Below, one piece after another: positions 42,281 through 52,640 of a DNA stretch of 64,000 nucleotides. Location: NCBI RefSeq assembly GCF_051020955.1, contig NC_135022.1, positions 7,592,963 to 7,656,962 on the forward strand, written 5' to 3'. The notes beneath the pieces were generated by a model. It saw nothing but the letters and a program-made list of their open reading frames with translations, did no database searches and was not told the DNA's origin. Position 1 is the first letter of the stretch; each line of letters starts with the position of its first letter. The translations under genes and the position numbers were made by a program. Source of the stretch: Megalopta genalis (Eukaryota; Arthropoda; Insecta; Hymenoptera; Halictidae).

Positions 42281-43241
42281 ACAGTCTGGCCGTCCTTCAA
42301 CAAGTCGTCCAACACAAAACATTGAAGCAGTTCGAGAGAGTGTTGCTGAGAGTCCAGGAACATCAATTCGGCGCCGTGGTCAAGAATTGCATCTTCATGC
42401 TTACAAAGTTCAATTGACTCAAGAACTGAAGCCTACTGACCACGCACAGCGAAGAGAGTTCGTTGAATGGATTATGGAACAACAAAAAGTGGATGCTGAT
42501 TTTTCGAACAAAATCATCTTCAGCGATGAGGCTCATTTTCATCTGGATGGCTTTGTTAATCGACAAAATTGTCGCATTTGGGGTTCAGAAAATCCACAAG
42601 TGATTGTTGAGAAACAAATGCATCCACAACGTGTCACTATTTGGTGCAGATTTTGGGTTGGAGGCATCATCGGACCATTCTTCTTCGAAAATGCAGCTGG
42701 TCAGACAATAACGGTTAATGGTGCTCGCTATCGCGACATGATAATCCAGTTTTTTGTGCCAAAATTGCAAGACATGGATGTGGACGGCATGTGGTTTCAA
42801 CAAGACGGTGCCACATGCCATACAGCCCGAGAAACAATTCAATTACTGCATGAGTCATTTCCTGGTCGTGTAATTTCCCGTTTTGGTGATCAGAATTGGC
42901 CGCCCAGATCATGCGATTTAACGCCGTTGGATCTTTTTCTTTGGGGTTTTTTGAAGTCTAAGGTTTATGTCAACAAGCCCACGACCACCTACGCCTTGAA
43001 GGAGGAAATTGAGCGCTGTATCAACGAAATTCAGCCACATTTATGCAAAACAATCATGGAAAATTTCAACAAAAGAGTGCGTATGTGCCAGCAAAGTCGT
43101 GGAGGCCATTTACCCGATATGCTATTCCATACATAACCCTACACTGTATACTATATAAATCAATAAAAAATTTACAATTTTTAATTATAAACCTGTGTTT
43201 TCTATCAAAATTATTTCTTGCGTGAATTTTGGGACACCCTT
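42281..43241 (+). mobile_element. 5'-truncated mariner/Tc1-like transposon
   Basis: The element begins directly at the right TTAA of piggyBac-1, inside its transposase gene, so the left terminal repeat and N-terminal region are missing. The right end appears to be the GGGACACCC-type terminus before a TA at about 43242. Flanking sequence on the right is Jockey ORF1. Only the 3' half of the host insertion therefore survives. Confidence 0.75.
42285..43136 (+). pseudogene. IS630-Tc1-mariner transposase, N-terminally truncated
   Basis: The frame is open from the truncation point (SGRPSTSRPTQ, the linker after the first helix-turn-helix) through 43136 with no stop. The catalytic triad is visible: FSDEAHFHLDG, FQQDGATCHTA and PPRSCDLTPLD. 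The second and third Asp are separated by 36 residues, unlike the 34 of classic mariner and close to the DD37D group. The first DNA-binding helices and any start codon are absent, so it cannot be expressed as it stands. The remaining coding sequence looks young. Confidence 0.87.
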
Positions 43242-43477
43242 TACAATCTCCTCGCGGCAGAGTGCGCTGAGAACAAAGAAACGCAGGGGACTCCCGAAAA
43301 TGTCACCACACCAAAAGGGAAGGGCAGAATGCCACCAATATATATAACAAAATCAAAGATAAAAACTATAATAGCATTGATTTCAGAAAATAAACTTAAC
43401 ACAGAGTCATTTATGGTAAAACAACTAGACGAAGATACTGTGAGGCTCAACGCCAGTGATGAGTCTGCTCACTTTAA

Positions 43478-45550
43478 CCACTTGCGGTGGAAAGACGTGC
43501 CACGCACGTCAACATGCTTTTGTTACCGAAACGCCAGCGACGTGTTACGCACGACGTTGGGCTATTGTTACAGAAAGATGAATGACGTGCGTGGCATGTC
43601 CACTGTTCAATAAAATTCTTTACCGAGGCACAGTTTCTGCTTGCTCTTCATCGTGTAAAGTTATTAGTATTGACCCCAGACTGTAAAATGGAAAGTGATA
43701 GCGAAGCCAGTGATGTTATTTCTATAAATAAACGGAGAAGACAAGACAATGTAGAATCTGACAGTGATTTAGAACAAATTGTTTTTCCACGTCGGAATCG
43801 GCGTAGAATTATATCTGACGACGAGGAAGATGTTCAGAATGAGAATAGAGAAAGGAATGTTTCATCCCAGGAATGGATTTGGAAAGACGCGGAAAATATA
43901 ACGCAAGTATGGGAATATTCAAGAATATCTAGAATACATATTCTTGTTGGGCAAAATGTCACAGCTTTACAAATGACAAGAGAAGTATTAGCAGAAGACT
44001 TTTGGAAAATTATTGTGACAGAAACTAATCGTTACGCCAGTCAAACACTACAAAATGAAAACCGCAAATTACGAAAATTTGAAGACATTTGGTGGGACAC
44101 CAATATAGATGAAGTACATGCGTATTTTGCTTTGTGCATTTTGATGTCCCATGTCAAAAAATCTACTGTGCAGTCATATTGGTCTAAAAAAAGCGTAATC
44201 GAGACACCAATATTTCGAAAAACAATGCCCTATTGGAGATTTGCACAAATTTCACGCTTTTTGCACTTTACTGATAACGAAGTTGTAAACGATAATGACG
44301 ATCGTTTATGTAAAGTGCGGAGTGTAATCGATTATTTTAATGAGAAATTTCAAAATATTTGCACTCCCGCGGAATACATTTCGTTAGATGAGTCGCTAAT
44401 GAAGTACACGGGTCGGATCTTGTACAAACAGTATAATCCGTCCAAAAGAGCACGTTTTGGAGTGAAATTTTATAAGTTATGTGAATCCAAGTCGGGTTAT
44501 TGCATTAAATTAAAAATCTACACTGGTCAAGATTTAGACAGAAATGCGAATGTAGGTGTCTCTGAAAGCGTCACAATGCTTATGTCCACAGTACTAACTG
44601 GTTACGGGCATACTCTATTTTTGGACAATTGGTATTCTTCGCCAAGCCTATTTCAAAAGTTACAGTCTAGAAAAATTAATGCCATAGGAACAGTGAGATG
44701 CAATAGGAAGAATATGCCTAAAGAACTCGCAGCTGCAAAACTAAAACGTTCTGACGTGATATCGCGCTCCTGTAATGGAATTTTGGTTGCAAAATGGAAA
44801 GACAAAAAAGACATATATGTAATGTCCACGAAACATACAAAAATTGAGATGGTCGAAGTGGAAAAAAAGAGGTGGAAAAATAATAATAGCCTTACAACAA
44901 AGCCTAACATCGTTTTGGAATACAATGAGGGTATGGGTGGAGTGGATCTGCAAGATAGTTATTTATCATCTTTTAAATTAATGAGAAAATACGTTAAAAC
45001 TTATAAAAAGATATTTTTTTACATAGCAGATATGGCACTGCTCAATTCATATATTTTATATTGCAAAAAAATGGAAATACCAAAATGTAAAAAGTATTCT
45101 TTTTCGAAGTTTCGAATCGATGTAGCCGAACAGATTTTAGAAACAGTATGTCTTCCTGATTACCAAAGACGTGGAAGGATGTCTGCTGGAAATGCTCCGA
45201 GTCGCTTACAAGCGAAGCAATGGGGACATTTCCCAAGAAATATACCACCTACAAACGCCAAAAAAAATCCACAACGGAGGTGCGTAGTATGCGCTAAACA
45301 TAAAAAACGGAGTGGAACTACATGGGAGCGTAAAACATGTCTTGTAGCGTTACACATTCCAAGTTGTTTTGAAAAGTATCACACCCTACAAGATTATTAA
45401 TAAATAAATTTAGTATTGATACAGATGTAATTTTATCCTTCTGCCTCTTTATATTCTCTTCTGGAACTCACCCGCTGAACGCGCCGCGAAGTGATTCCCG
45501 CTCGATTGTTCTGGCACGCGCAACCGAGAATTTCTTTGCACCGCAAGTGG
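43478..45550 (+). mobile_element. piggyBac-2, apparently complete piggyBac-superfamily transposon
   Basis: The 2073-bp element lies between TTAA at 43474-43477 and 45551-45554. Its perfect 12-bp terminal inverted repeats are CCACTTGCGGTG. The left end carries subterminal GACGTGC/GCACGTC motifs repeated several times, possible transposase-binding sites. The transposase gene is intact. With both ends and the gene preserved, it is the best candidate for a recently active DNA transposon in the window. Confidence 0.92.
43688..45400 (+). CDS. piggyBac-2 transposase, intact
   Basis: The 570-residue protein starts at ATG 43688, the first ATG of the frame (MESDSEASDV). The N-terminus is acidic and Ser-rich, as usual for the family. 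The DDE_Tnp_1_7-type core carries Asp234 (ISLDESLMKYTGR), Asp313 (LFLDNWYSSPSLF) and Asp420 (GGVDLQD). Their spacing of 79 and 107 resembles Trichoplusia piggyBac. A C-terminal Cys-rich domain (CVVCAKHKKRSG, C, C) recognises the ends in known members. No lesion is seen. Domestication is unlikely because both terminal repeats are present. Confidence 0.93.
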   Translation: MESDSEASDVISINKRRRQDNVESDSDLEQIVFPRRNRRRIISDDEEDVQNENRERNVSSQEWIWKDAENITQVWEYSRISRIHILVGQNVTALQMTREVLAEDFWKIIVTETNRYASQTLQNENRKLRKFEDIWWDTNIDEVHAYFALCILMSHVKKSTVQSYWSKKSVIETPIFRKTMPYWRFAQISRFLHFTDNEVVNDNDDRLCKVRSVIDYFNEKFQNICTPAEYISLDESLMKYTGRILYKQYNPSKRARFGVKFYKLCESKSGYCIKLKIYTGQDLDRNANVGVSESVTMLMSTVLTGYGHTLFLDNWYSSPSLFQKLQSRKINAIGTVRCNRKNMPKELAAAKLKRSDVISRSCNGILVAKWKDKKDIYVMSTKHTKIEMVEVEKKRWKNNNSLTTKPNIVLEYNEGMGGVDLQDSYLSSFKLMRKYVKTYKKIFFYIADMALLNSYILYCKKMEIPKCKKYSFSKFRIDVAEQILETVCLPDYQRRGRMSAGNAPSRLQAKQWGHFPRNIPPTNAKKNPQRRCVVCAKHKKRSGTTWERKTCLVALHIPSCFEKYHTLQDY

Positions 45551-46476
45551 TTAAAAGCATGGAAATCCTGAAGGAAAATAACCTCCAATTCCACTCCTTC
45601 ACCCCACAAGCCATCTTAAAAACAAATCATTCGTCCTTAAGGGCATTCGAGGGGGCTTCAATGAAGCTGAGGTAATGGCTGCATTAGAAGAACTCAAAAT
45701 CAATAACATAAGCATAACCAAAATTAACAAACTACAATTTGACCGCACAAATAGCAATAAATACCATTTTATAGTGCAAATAGACAAAAATAGCAATCAT
45801 CCGGAGCTACTCAAAATCAAAAAACTGCTAAGCCAATCAATAAGATGGGAAAGGCTTAGAAAGCCTAAAATTTTCCAATGCAAAAACTGCCAAAGAGTAG
45901 GTCACGCCAGCTCTAACTGCAATATGGAGTACAGGTGCGTCAAATGCGCACAAAGCCATAAACCGGGAAAATGCAACATCGAGAAATCAGGTAATAAAAA
46001 CGTGCTAAAATGTGCTAACTGCGGGGAAAATGGGCACCCGGCCTCTTACCTGGGCTGCCCATATATGTCTATAATGAACATGAAGAAGCAAGAACACGAA
46101 AACAAAAACAGAAAAGCTATCGAAAAAACACAAAAAATTCACAGACAAATTGACCCGAGTATTTCATACGCAAACATCACAAAAAACAATAGAATTCCAT
46201 ACACACAACATATGGCACAACCCGAAACACACACCAGAAACGAAAGGCTCACCCCCCCCCCCCCACCCCACCCCCCCCCCCTACCCCAAGAATGCTGACC
46301 AACAGCAACGAAAGAACACAATTTCAAGTAACGGACAACAACATAAATATAAGCCAAATACTTGATATATTCAGAAGTAGCTTAGACGAAATCAAAGAGC
46401 AACTAGTCGATTTCAATAATAAAATCACCCAAAATACACTGAGAATCGATTATTTAGCACAATGGTCAATCGAGTA

Positions 46477-49400
46477 ATGGCTCACACAACCACCAGCAAC
46501 CCAATCAAAATATCAGCGATAAATGTAAATTCACTGTGCACAATTAAAAAAAGACTAGACTTACAAAAATATATTGAAGCTTACAAACACGACATTATAC
46601 TGATCTCAGAAGCGAAACTTAACAACAAACACAAACTGAAATTAAACAACTACGACATAATTAGGACAGACAGAGCTCCAAACTCGAGAGGCGGAGGTAC
46701 TGCAATAGTTATAAAAAACAACATCAATTACACCATGGTCACATACCCAAACTCAAAGAAAAATAGAATCATAGAATACACAGTGATAAAAATAATAGTA
46801 AACTCAAAAAAAACATTACTCATCTTCAGCATATACGCCCCACAATCCACAAAAAACGCATTCATAATCGAGTTCGAACAACTTTACAAAGACTTTCATC
46901 TGGACAACGAAAACAGTTTCTTCATCATAGCCGGCGACATAAACGCCAGAAATACACAATGGGGTGATTCAAACACGAATGACAGGGGCAGACGATTACT
47001 ACAATGGGAGGTCGACAACAGTATATCACATAAAACAACAATCTACGCAGCTGCCAACCCTACGTACACCAAAGCAAACTCTTTCCTGGATTACTGCATA
47101 ACAGACAGCAGATTAGAAATACTGAACCTCAACAACAACAAAATAAGGACAAACCCATACGATAGCGATCATAATGCACTAACATTCGCAATAGAACCAA
47201 CCACACTGTTCCAAGGAATAACACCAACTCCTCCTAAACCCCACTCATTCAACTATAAAAAAACTAATTGGCGAAAATTCGCCAAACGGGCCGATAAGCA
47301 CCTAAAAAATAAACTACCGGATAATAGGAATCTCGCGATAAATGAAATAGACGAAGGTATCAGCTACCTCGAACTGCTTATCACAAAAACAATTAAAGAA
47401 ATAGTCCCAACAAATAAACCTAGCAATAAAAATTATTATCAAAAATACATTAGCAATAACACTAAAAAACTACACGCGGCAAAGTCATGCCTAATATCAA
47501 GGTTGTATTTCATCAGGTACCAAAGCTCGAGCAAGCACAGCAGACAAGAGACGAACAGAATTAAACGGACAATAAAAATACTCAATAAAAAACTCCACAT
47601 TGAAATCTCTAAAGCTGCAACCGCATACTGGGCCTCCATCATTAAAAATATAAACTTCAAGAACGCCAATGAATTTTTCCCGACCATTAACAGGATACTG
47701 AGACCACAAAAACACATTAGCATCGAAAACCTCAGACTTAATATTAACAAAAACGAATTTAACAAAGAAGTAGCGAAAACTTTACCAGACAGGACCGACA
47801 ACAACGAACTTTACATTACAGATCCGATTACTAAACTCGAGATAATAGGAAAGTATCTGGAAAGAATAAATTCACCAAGATACGACGAAACAACAGACAA
47901 ATACAGCAAAATAGCAAAAAGAATGACAGATACAAAGGCAACTTTTACAACATTCACAGACGCTAACCCAGCATACAGGCCAGTACACCTGGATAAAGAA
48001 ACCAATCATTTCATTTCTTGCAGTGAAGTAAGCGAAATTATCAAAAAGCTAAATAATAAGACTTCGTCAGGGCTGGACAACATCCCATCAATTGCCATCA
48101 AAAATCTACCGACAACCATCATAATAGAATACACGATACTCTTTAATAATGCAATTGACCACGCCTATTACCCAAACAGATGGAAACAAGCTAAAATCCT
48201 ACCGATACTAAAAAAAGGTAAAAACCCAGAAGAGCCACAAAGCTACAGACCCATTAGTCTCACTACGAACATTTGAACACAATATTATACCAGATAACCA
48301 ATTCGGATTTAAGAATAAACTTTCTACCACACACGCAATTCACAAACTAACTTCTGACCTCAACAATTACCTACACAACGGACTGACAGTGGGGGCAATA
48401 TTGCTAGACCTTGAAAAAGCATTCGATTCAGTTTGGCATAATGGGCTAATTCATAAACTAGACAAATACCAATTTCCAGCAGGACTAATCCTACTAATAG
48501 CAAATATGACTAATGGAAAAACGTTCCGCATATGGGACGGAACGAAAATGTCTACCACCACATTCAAAATCTCAGAAGGCCTGCAACAAGGAACAGTAAC
48601 ATCACCAATACTCTTCAACATTTATAATAGCGAAGTTATAAACGAATTCGGACTCAACACCGTAGACAGACTACACTCGATTGCCTACGCGGACGACTTA
48701 ATAATCTACAAAGCTGACACGGACGTAGGACAAATCAAAAACTCACTACAAATGACATTAAACCACATCACTGACTACTATAAAAACTGGAACTTGAAAA
48801 TTAATCCCACCAAAAGTGAGCTAATATTCTTCCGCAGACCGGTAAAACAAATCAAATACTCAAACGTAGTAAAGATAGAAAAAGCAACAATCACAGCTAA
48901 AAACATTCACACTAACGAAACTGTTGAAATCCCCCCCAAAAAGCTAGTAAAATATCTAGGAGTACAACTGGATCATCTACTAAGACTGAACAAACACCAC
49001 ATTACGCAACTGGACAAAGCCAGAAGAACCTTCAAAGCTAACTCTAGACTTTTCTACAACAAAAATCTTTCCACCAAAGCCAAACTTATTTGCTACCAGC
49101 TATTAGTTAGACCCATATTAACGTATGCCGCACCCATATTCTGGAACACCGGGCCAACAATTATAGAAAAAATAAGAAGATTTGAAAGATCATGCTTAAG
49201 AACATGCCTCGGCCGATATAGAACAGCTGAATAAAATTACACCAAAAGAATCAGTAACATTAAAATATACACAAAAGCTGATATACCAAGAATAGACTGC
49301 TTCAACTTAAAACTCACCCGAAATTACTTCAGCAGGATTGGCCACACCAAAAATCAAATAATAATAGACACAATGAAAACGGAAGAAGAGACGACCCCCA

Positions 49401-49690
49401 ACAAGTTAAGTTCAGGTTACATACCCCCAGAGCTGTTCCTCTGCTGTGACCATAATGGAATAATCCAAGATCAACATAACTTACCCATAATCTACCATAG
49501 GAATAGACACTCCGCTAATAAGAAAATCAATCCAGACGACAACAAATACATACGAGAACAATCCAACTACTCAATAGCACTCTCTATCAAGGACAAAATG
49601 GACAGGGATAGACTAAACAAAGATTACTCTTGGCTAGCTAACGACGCCAGGCACATTGACGAACTCCGCAGAAGAACCCGTAAAAAGTGA
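46477..49690 (+). pseudogene. Jockey ORF2, internal deletion and one stop
   Basis: The ATG at 46477 overlaps the ORF1 stop; an in-frame ATG at 46462 is an alternative start. The endonuclease (ISEAKLN, AGDINARNTQWG, DSDHNAL) and linker are intact to 48276. There a deletion of roughly 25 codons with a frameshift removes sequence between YRPISLTTN and PDNQFGFKNK. The reverse transcriptase then continues in the frame of 48389 with LDLEKAFDSVWH and YADDLIIYK. TAA at 49232-49234 interrupts, and the C-terminal end reaches 49690. The catalytic residues are kept, but the protein cannot be made whole. Confidence 0.88.
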
Positions 49691-50181
49691 AAAAATAGAC
49701 TAAGTTCCGGAAAAACAAAGGTCATTAGTTATTATCAGTGGTTGTCTTAAGACCTGTATACAATCCTTAAATAGCGCAAAATGCTTAACAGCAACATTAG
49801 TTTTAAGTTCCCTTGTAAATAGATCCTCCGAACCCTAACCCACCCACCCCAACTCCTCACCCCACACCTACTGCCTTATTTATTTATGTTTTAATTAGCC
49901 TAAGTCATATTTAAGATAGATGGTAAAAGTTTTTTTAAGACTCTTCCTTTTCTTTTACTAACAACTAACGATACAAGACTGATAGCATATAAATCTCTCG
50001 CCCTAATAATGTGCCTAAAACATATCATATTACCATAGCTAGCTATAGAGTTTATCCAAATTGATAACTAATGGCTATCAAAATTTTTATTATTAATGTT
50101 AAAAGTATTTTTAAGTAGGATTATTCTCTGTATATTATGACTGAAATGAGAAAAATAAACTTACTTTAAAAAAAAAAAAAA

Positions 50182-52467
50182 GACAAAATCTGATATAATA
50201 CTGTCGATCAATCCGTCGGAATTAAAACAAATAAAGGATTGTAGAACATCGAACGAGGTATGGCGGAAACTCGAGCAGATCTATCAATCACGGGGGCCTG
50301 CGCGTAAAGCTACGCGCATGAACGAGGGCGAAGATGTTCGCGAACACCTCAGGAAATTCTTTGATGCTGTCGACAAACTACACGAAATGGACGTGGATAT
50401 CAACGCAGATTTGCTGGCAATTTTGTTGCTGTATAGTTTGCCACAGAGTTTCGAAATTTTACGCTGTGCAATTGAGTCGCGTGATGAGTTGCCACCTCCC
50501 GATACTCTTCGAATTAAGATCATCGAAGAAAGCGACGCACGCAAAAATGAATCGTGTGACACAGTGCCTAACGCTATGGTTGCCGGAAGACGTGTAAGAC
50601 CAAATTATGGGAAAAATAATTATAACAGAGCTGCGGAAAATATACCGATGACGACCGCTCAAAACCGAAATGTTTTCAATGTCGGAAATTCGGCCATATA
50701 GCATCCGAGTGCCGCAAGGGTAGAAACACGAGACACTCGGCTAAAGGTGCTAGCAGCGATATCTCCTTCTACACAACGTCGGAATTCGGGCAAAAATGCA
50801 AAATAACACGAGTGAATAACGGGGTGAGCGACGAACAGTGGCAGCACGCCTCACCTGTGCAAGGATCTAAATAGCTTCGAATATATCGACAAAAGGCTGC
50901 ATGGAAAATTAAATCTTGCAAACAATGCGTCGACAAACATTAACGCGAGTGGAACTTTGCGCGTAGTTATCGATGAAAGGGGTTCAGAAAAGAACTTGAC
51001 GCTAGAAGACGCTCTGCAAGTACCGGACCTAAGAACAAACCTGTTATCGGTCGGGAAAATAACGGATCGTGGATACAGAGTGCTTTTCACAAAAGATCAA
51101 GCCAAAGTCATCGATGGTAAAGGCAATAACAATTTGACCGCCATTCGTAAAAATGGCCTATATTACGTGACGAAAAAAGGTCCACACACAGGGCCATGGC
51201 AGCAGACGAGGACGCAGCGAAGTCGCAACGGAACAACGAGCTCGAGATATGGCACAGGCGGCTTGGACATTTAAATCAACAGGATCTACTGGAAGCGAGG
51301 CGGAAGTGCATCATACCGAGTGGCAACGTTGAAGATTTTAAACGGACATTGTGTTGCGAAATTTGTATCGAAAATAAGATGACGCAAACACCGTTTCCGG
51401 AACAATCGAAGCGTGCGACGGAAGTCTTAGAAATAATTCACAGCGATGTCTGCGGCCCCATGCGAACGCACTCACACGCAGGTAACAGATATTTCGTCAC
51501 GTTCATTGACGATTATTCTAGGTGGTGCGAAGTTCCGTTTATAAGATCAAAGGACCAAGTATTTGATGCGTTCCGAGAATTCAAGAACTATATATAAAAT
51601 CAGACCGGTCGCAAGATTAAATTCCTACAATCGGATAATGGGAAGGAGTATATAAATTCGCGGTTTGGTAAGTTCTTAAGCGATAACGGGATTAAACGGA
51701 GGTTATCGGACGCATACAATCCACAGCAAAACGAGGTAGCCGAGCGGAAGAATCGGACAATAGTAGAAACGGCGAGATGTCTAATTGCGCAATCCGGTCT
51801 ACCGCGATCTTTTTGGGCAGAAGCCGTATCGACGGCGAATCATATTCGTAATCGATGTCCGTCAAGAGCTATAGCCAGAAAATCTCCTTTTGAGAGGCTT
51901 TACGGGAAGCTGCCCGTCGTTAAACACTTTCGCGATTTCGGATGCGACGTCTATTTTCTAAATAACGATCCGAATAAAGGGAAGTTTGAACCACGTTCGC
52001 GAAAGGGGACTTTCGTCGGGTATTCCGAATGTTCGAAGGGATATCGAATATGAAATAAGGATGCAAAACGGGTAGAAATCGCGCGCGATGTGAAGTTCCT
52101 CGAAAATTTCAGCGCGAACGACATTCAAAAGTCTGCCGTAAAGAACGTTCCCTCCGAAAATATCCCGCAAAATGATTTAGGCCGCGACGAACACAATAGC
52201 GAACCATTAACTTTCGATGTCGATCTGTCTTCTCAAGATTATCAAAACGATAATATTGATTATCTTCAAAGAGAAGATAATCTACGCATCCCAACTCCCG
52301 AAGCTCAAGAAGCACCGTCACAACCTGAAATCCCTGTCGAACAATTATCGACGAACGATATAATAAATTCTAGTCCTAAAAATCATGATGAAATGTTAAA
52401 TAGAAAACGACGACAAAATTCAAATTTGCAAATTAAAGAAGTTTATGAACCATTAGATTTAATTTAA
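50182..52467 (+). pseudogene. Ty1/copia-type retrotransposon remnant: gag, protease, integrase
   Basis: Gag (SELKQIKDCRTSNEVW, LPQSFE) runs to 50701, with the zinc knuckle CFQCRKFGHIASEC in a shifted frame just before its stop. The protease motif reads NSGST near 50834 where DSGA/T is expected, so its catalytic Asp is lost. Integrase follows: HLNQQDL and CCEIC zinc site, then DDE residues HSDVCGP, QSDNGKEY and EVAERKNR. TAG-type and TAA stops lie at 51595-51597 and about 52052. Sequence ends in the linker before reverse transcriptase. No LTR is visible. It was interrupted by the Jockey element on its left. Confidence 0.87.
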
Positions 52468-52640
52468 CTTATGAAAGAGTCTAAAATAGGAAAATTTTGT
52501 AACCAATATAGTAGTCCACACAAAGTTGTAGAAATCTTGCCGAATAGAAATACTAATTGGAGGTAATCTACGTATAGTACACACTAACAAATTGAAAATT
52601 GCACATGTAAGATCTAAATTTAATTAACAAATAACGGTAC
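52468..52640 (+). pseudogene. Possible gypsy pol C-terminal tail
   Basis: A broken frame reads QYSSPHKVVEILPN and then RIVHTNKLKIAH, which resembles the region after the integrase in Ty3/gypsy elements. It abuts the copia remnant without a visible boundary. Sequence up to about 52990 may be further degenerate retroelement DNA. Identification is from memory of motif shape only. Confidence 0.4.

Larger units (their letters stand above)
43244..46477 (+). pseudogene. Jockey ORF1, truncated, split by piggyBac-2
   Basis: The left part (PPIYITKSKIKTIIALI) starts without an N-terminus and runs to a TTAA at 43474. The right part resumes at 45551 (SMEILKENNLQFHSF); taking out piggyBac-2 with one TTAA rejoins the frame. 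A frameshift near 45650 follows. The PRE_C2HC region and zinc knuckles (CKNCQRVGHASSNC, CVKCAQSHKPGKC, CANCGENGHPASYLGC) are intact. A long C-rich run (46250-46280) shifts the frame again before the TAA at 46475-46477, which overlaps the ORF2 ATG in TAATG. ORF1 binds element RNA. Confidence 0.87.
43244..50181 (+). mobile_element. Jockey-clade non-LTR retrotransposon, 5'-truncated, split by piggyBac-2
   Basis: ORF1 has a PRE_C2HC-type region plus CCHC knuckles. ORF2 has AP endonuclease and reverse transcriptase without a visible RNase H, as in the Jockey clade. A 3' UTR and a poly(A) of about 14 (50167-50180) follow. The 5' end is lost at the mariner. The poly(A) directly abuts copia gag sequence, so this element had inserted into copia. 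The 3' UTR (49691-50166) holds nothing else recognisable. Confidence 0.88.
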
